NCBI RefSeq assembly: GCF_040100845.1 | Contig: NZ_JAZHSH010000002.1 | Span: forward strand, 1 to 42,010 | Origin: Chengkuizengella sp. SCS-71B | GTDB taxonomy: Bacteria; Bacillota; Bacilli; Paenibacillales; KCTC-33759 | Length of the DNA: 42,010 nucleotides | Direction of reading: 5' to 3' | Notes under the pieces: model-generated | Databases searched by the model: none | The model's input: the letters and a program-made list of their open reading frames with translations, nothing else | What the model was told of the DNA's origin: nothing | Translations under genes and position numbers: made by a program | Shown here: positions 41,973 to 42,010 of the stretch, one piece after another | Position numbering within the stretch: the stretch's first letter is position 1 | Layout of the letters: each line of letters starts with the position of its first letter

Positions 41973-42010
41973 AATAAGTCAAATCAATTATTTTCAGGTA
42001 TTATTCCCTG

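Overview
The window is AT-rich, Gram-positive-type chromosome. Strong AAGGAGG-like ribosome binding sites, TTG/GTG starts, HprK plus a Crh-like protein, the HisZ/short-HisG pair, WhiA/YvcK/RapZ and a BmrCD-type exporter all point to Bacillales, most likely Paenibacillaceae or a close relative. The genus is not proven by the sequence. Almost everything is on the minus strand, so operons below are given in minus-strand order.

Region 1 (about 19.4 kb down to 1) is core housekeeping, ordered much as in Bacillus subtilis. It holds hprK-lgt-yvoF-like, then the compact operon hisZ-G-D-B-H-A-F-IE-J ending in a divergent prs-like gene, a yvcD-like TPR protein, trxB, and glcK-rapZ-yvcK-whiA-crh-like. 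A SIMPL-domain protein closes it. The Crh-like protein keeps the phosphorylatable histidine that B. subtilis Crh has lost. The genes B. subtilis has between lgt and yvoF (yvoD, ppaX) are not here.

Region 2 (19.6-24.7 kb) has an MsmX/UgpC-type sugar-ABC ATPase with a CdaR/PucR-like regulator, a plus-strand marR-MFS efflux pair with clear palindromic operators, and two tandem DUF378 membrane proteins.

Region 3 (24.8-32.2 kb) has a BmrC/BmrD heterodimeric multidrug exporter. Upstream of it lie an unlisted 33-codon leader ORF, two tandem terminators and a complementary antiterminator segment, which is the architecture of a translation-dependent attenuator. A 52-codon small ORF follows bmrD. A TagO/WecA-type transferase, a cupin and a FUSC/ArAE-type membrane protein come next, with a 44-bp perfect palindrome between the last two.

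Region 4 (32.4-39.2 kb) is a seven-gene operon: a mercuric-reductase-like flavoprotein, a TVP38/TMEM64 (VTT) membrane protein, a YnjB-like lipoprotein, two permeases, a YnjD-like ATPase and a CDP-alcohol phosphatidyltransferase. It mirrors the uncharacterised Escherichia coli ydjXYZ-ynjABCDEF cluster and is the best candidate here for an undescribed pathway. A cre-like site and TGTAAT/ATTACA half-sites precede it.

Region 5 (39.4-42.0 kb) holds tRNA-Leu with its own promoter and terminator, a ParM-like actin with a small ribbon-helix-helix partner, and a tRNA cluster (Ser-Met-Val-Thr-Asp-Phe-Tyr-Lys) that looks like the tail of an rRNA operon. Between tRNA-Asp and tRNA-Phe lie two roughly 111-bp tandem repeats, each ending in a copy of the tRNA-Asp 3' end including CCA. 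No insertion sequence, integrase or CRISPR array was seen.
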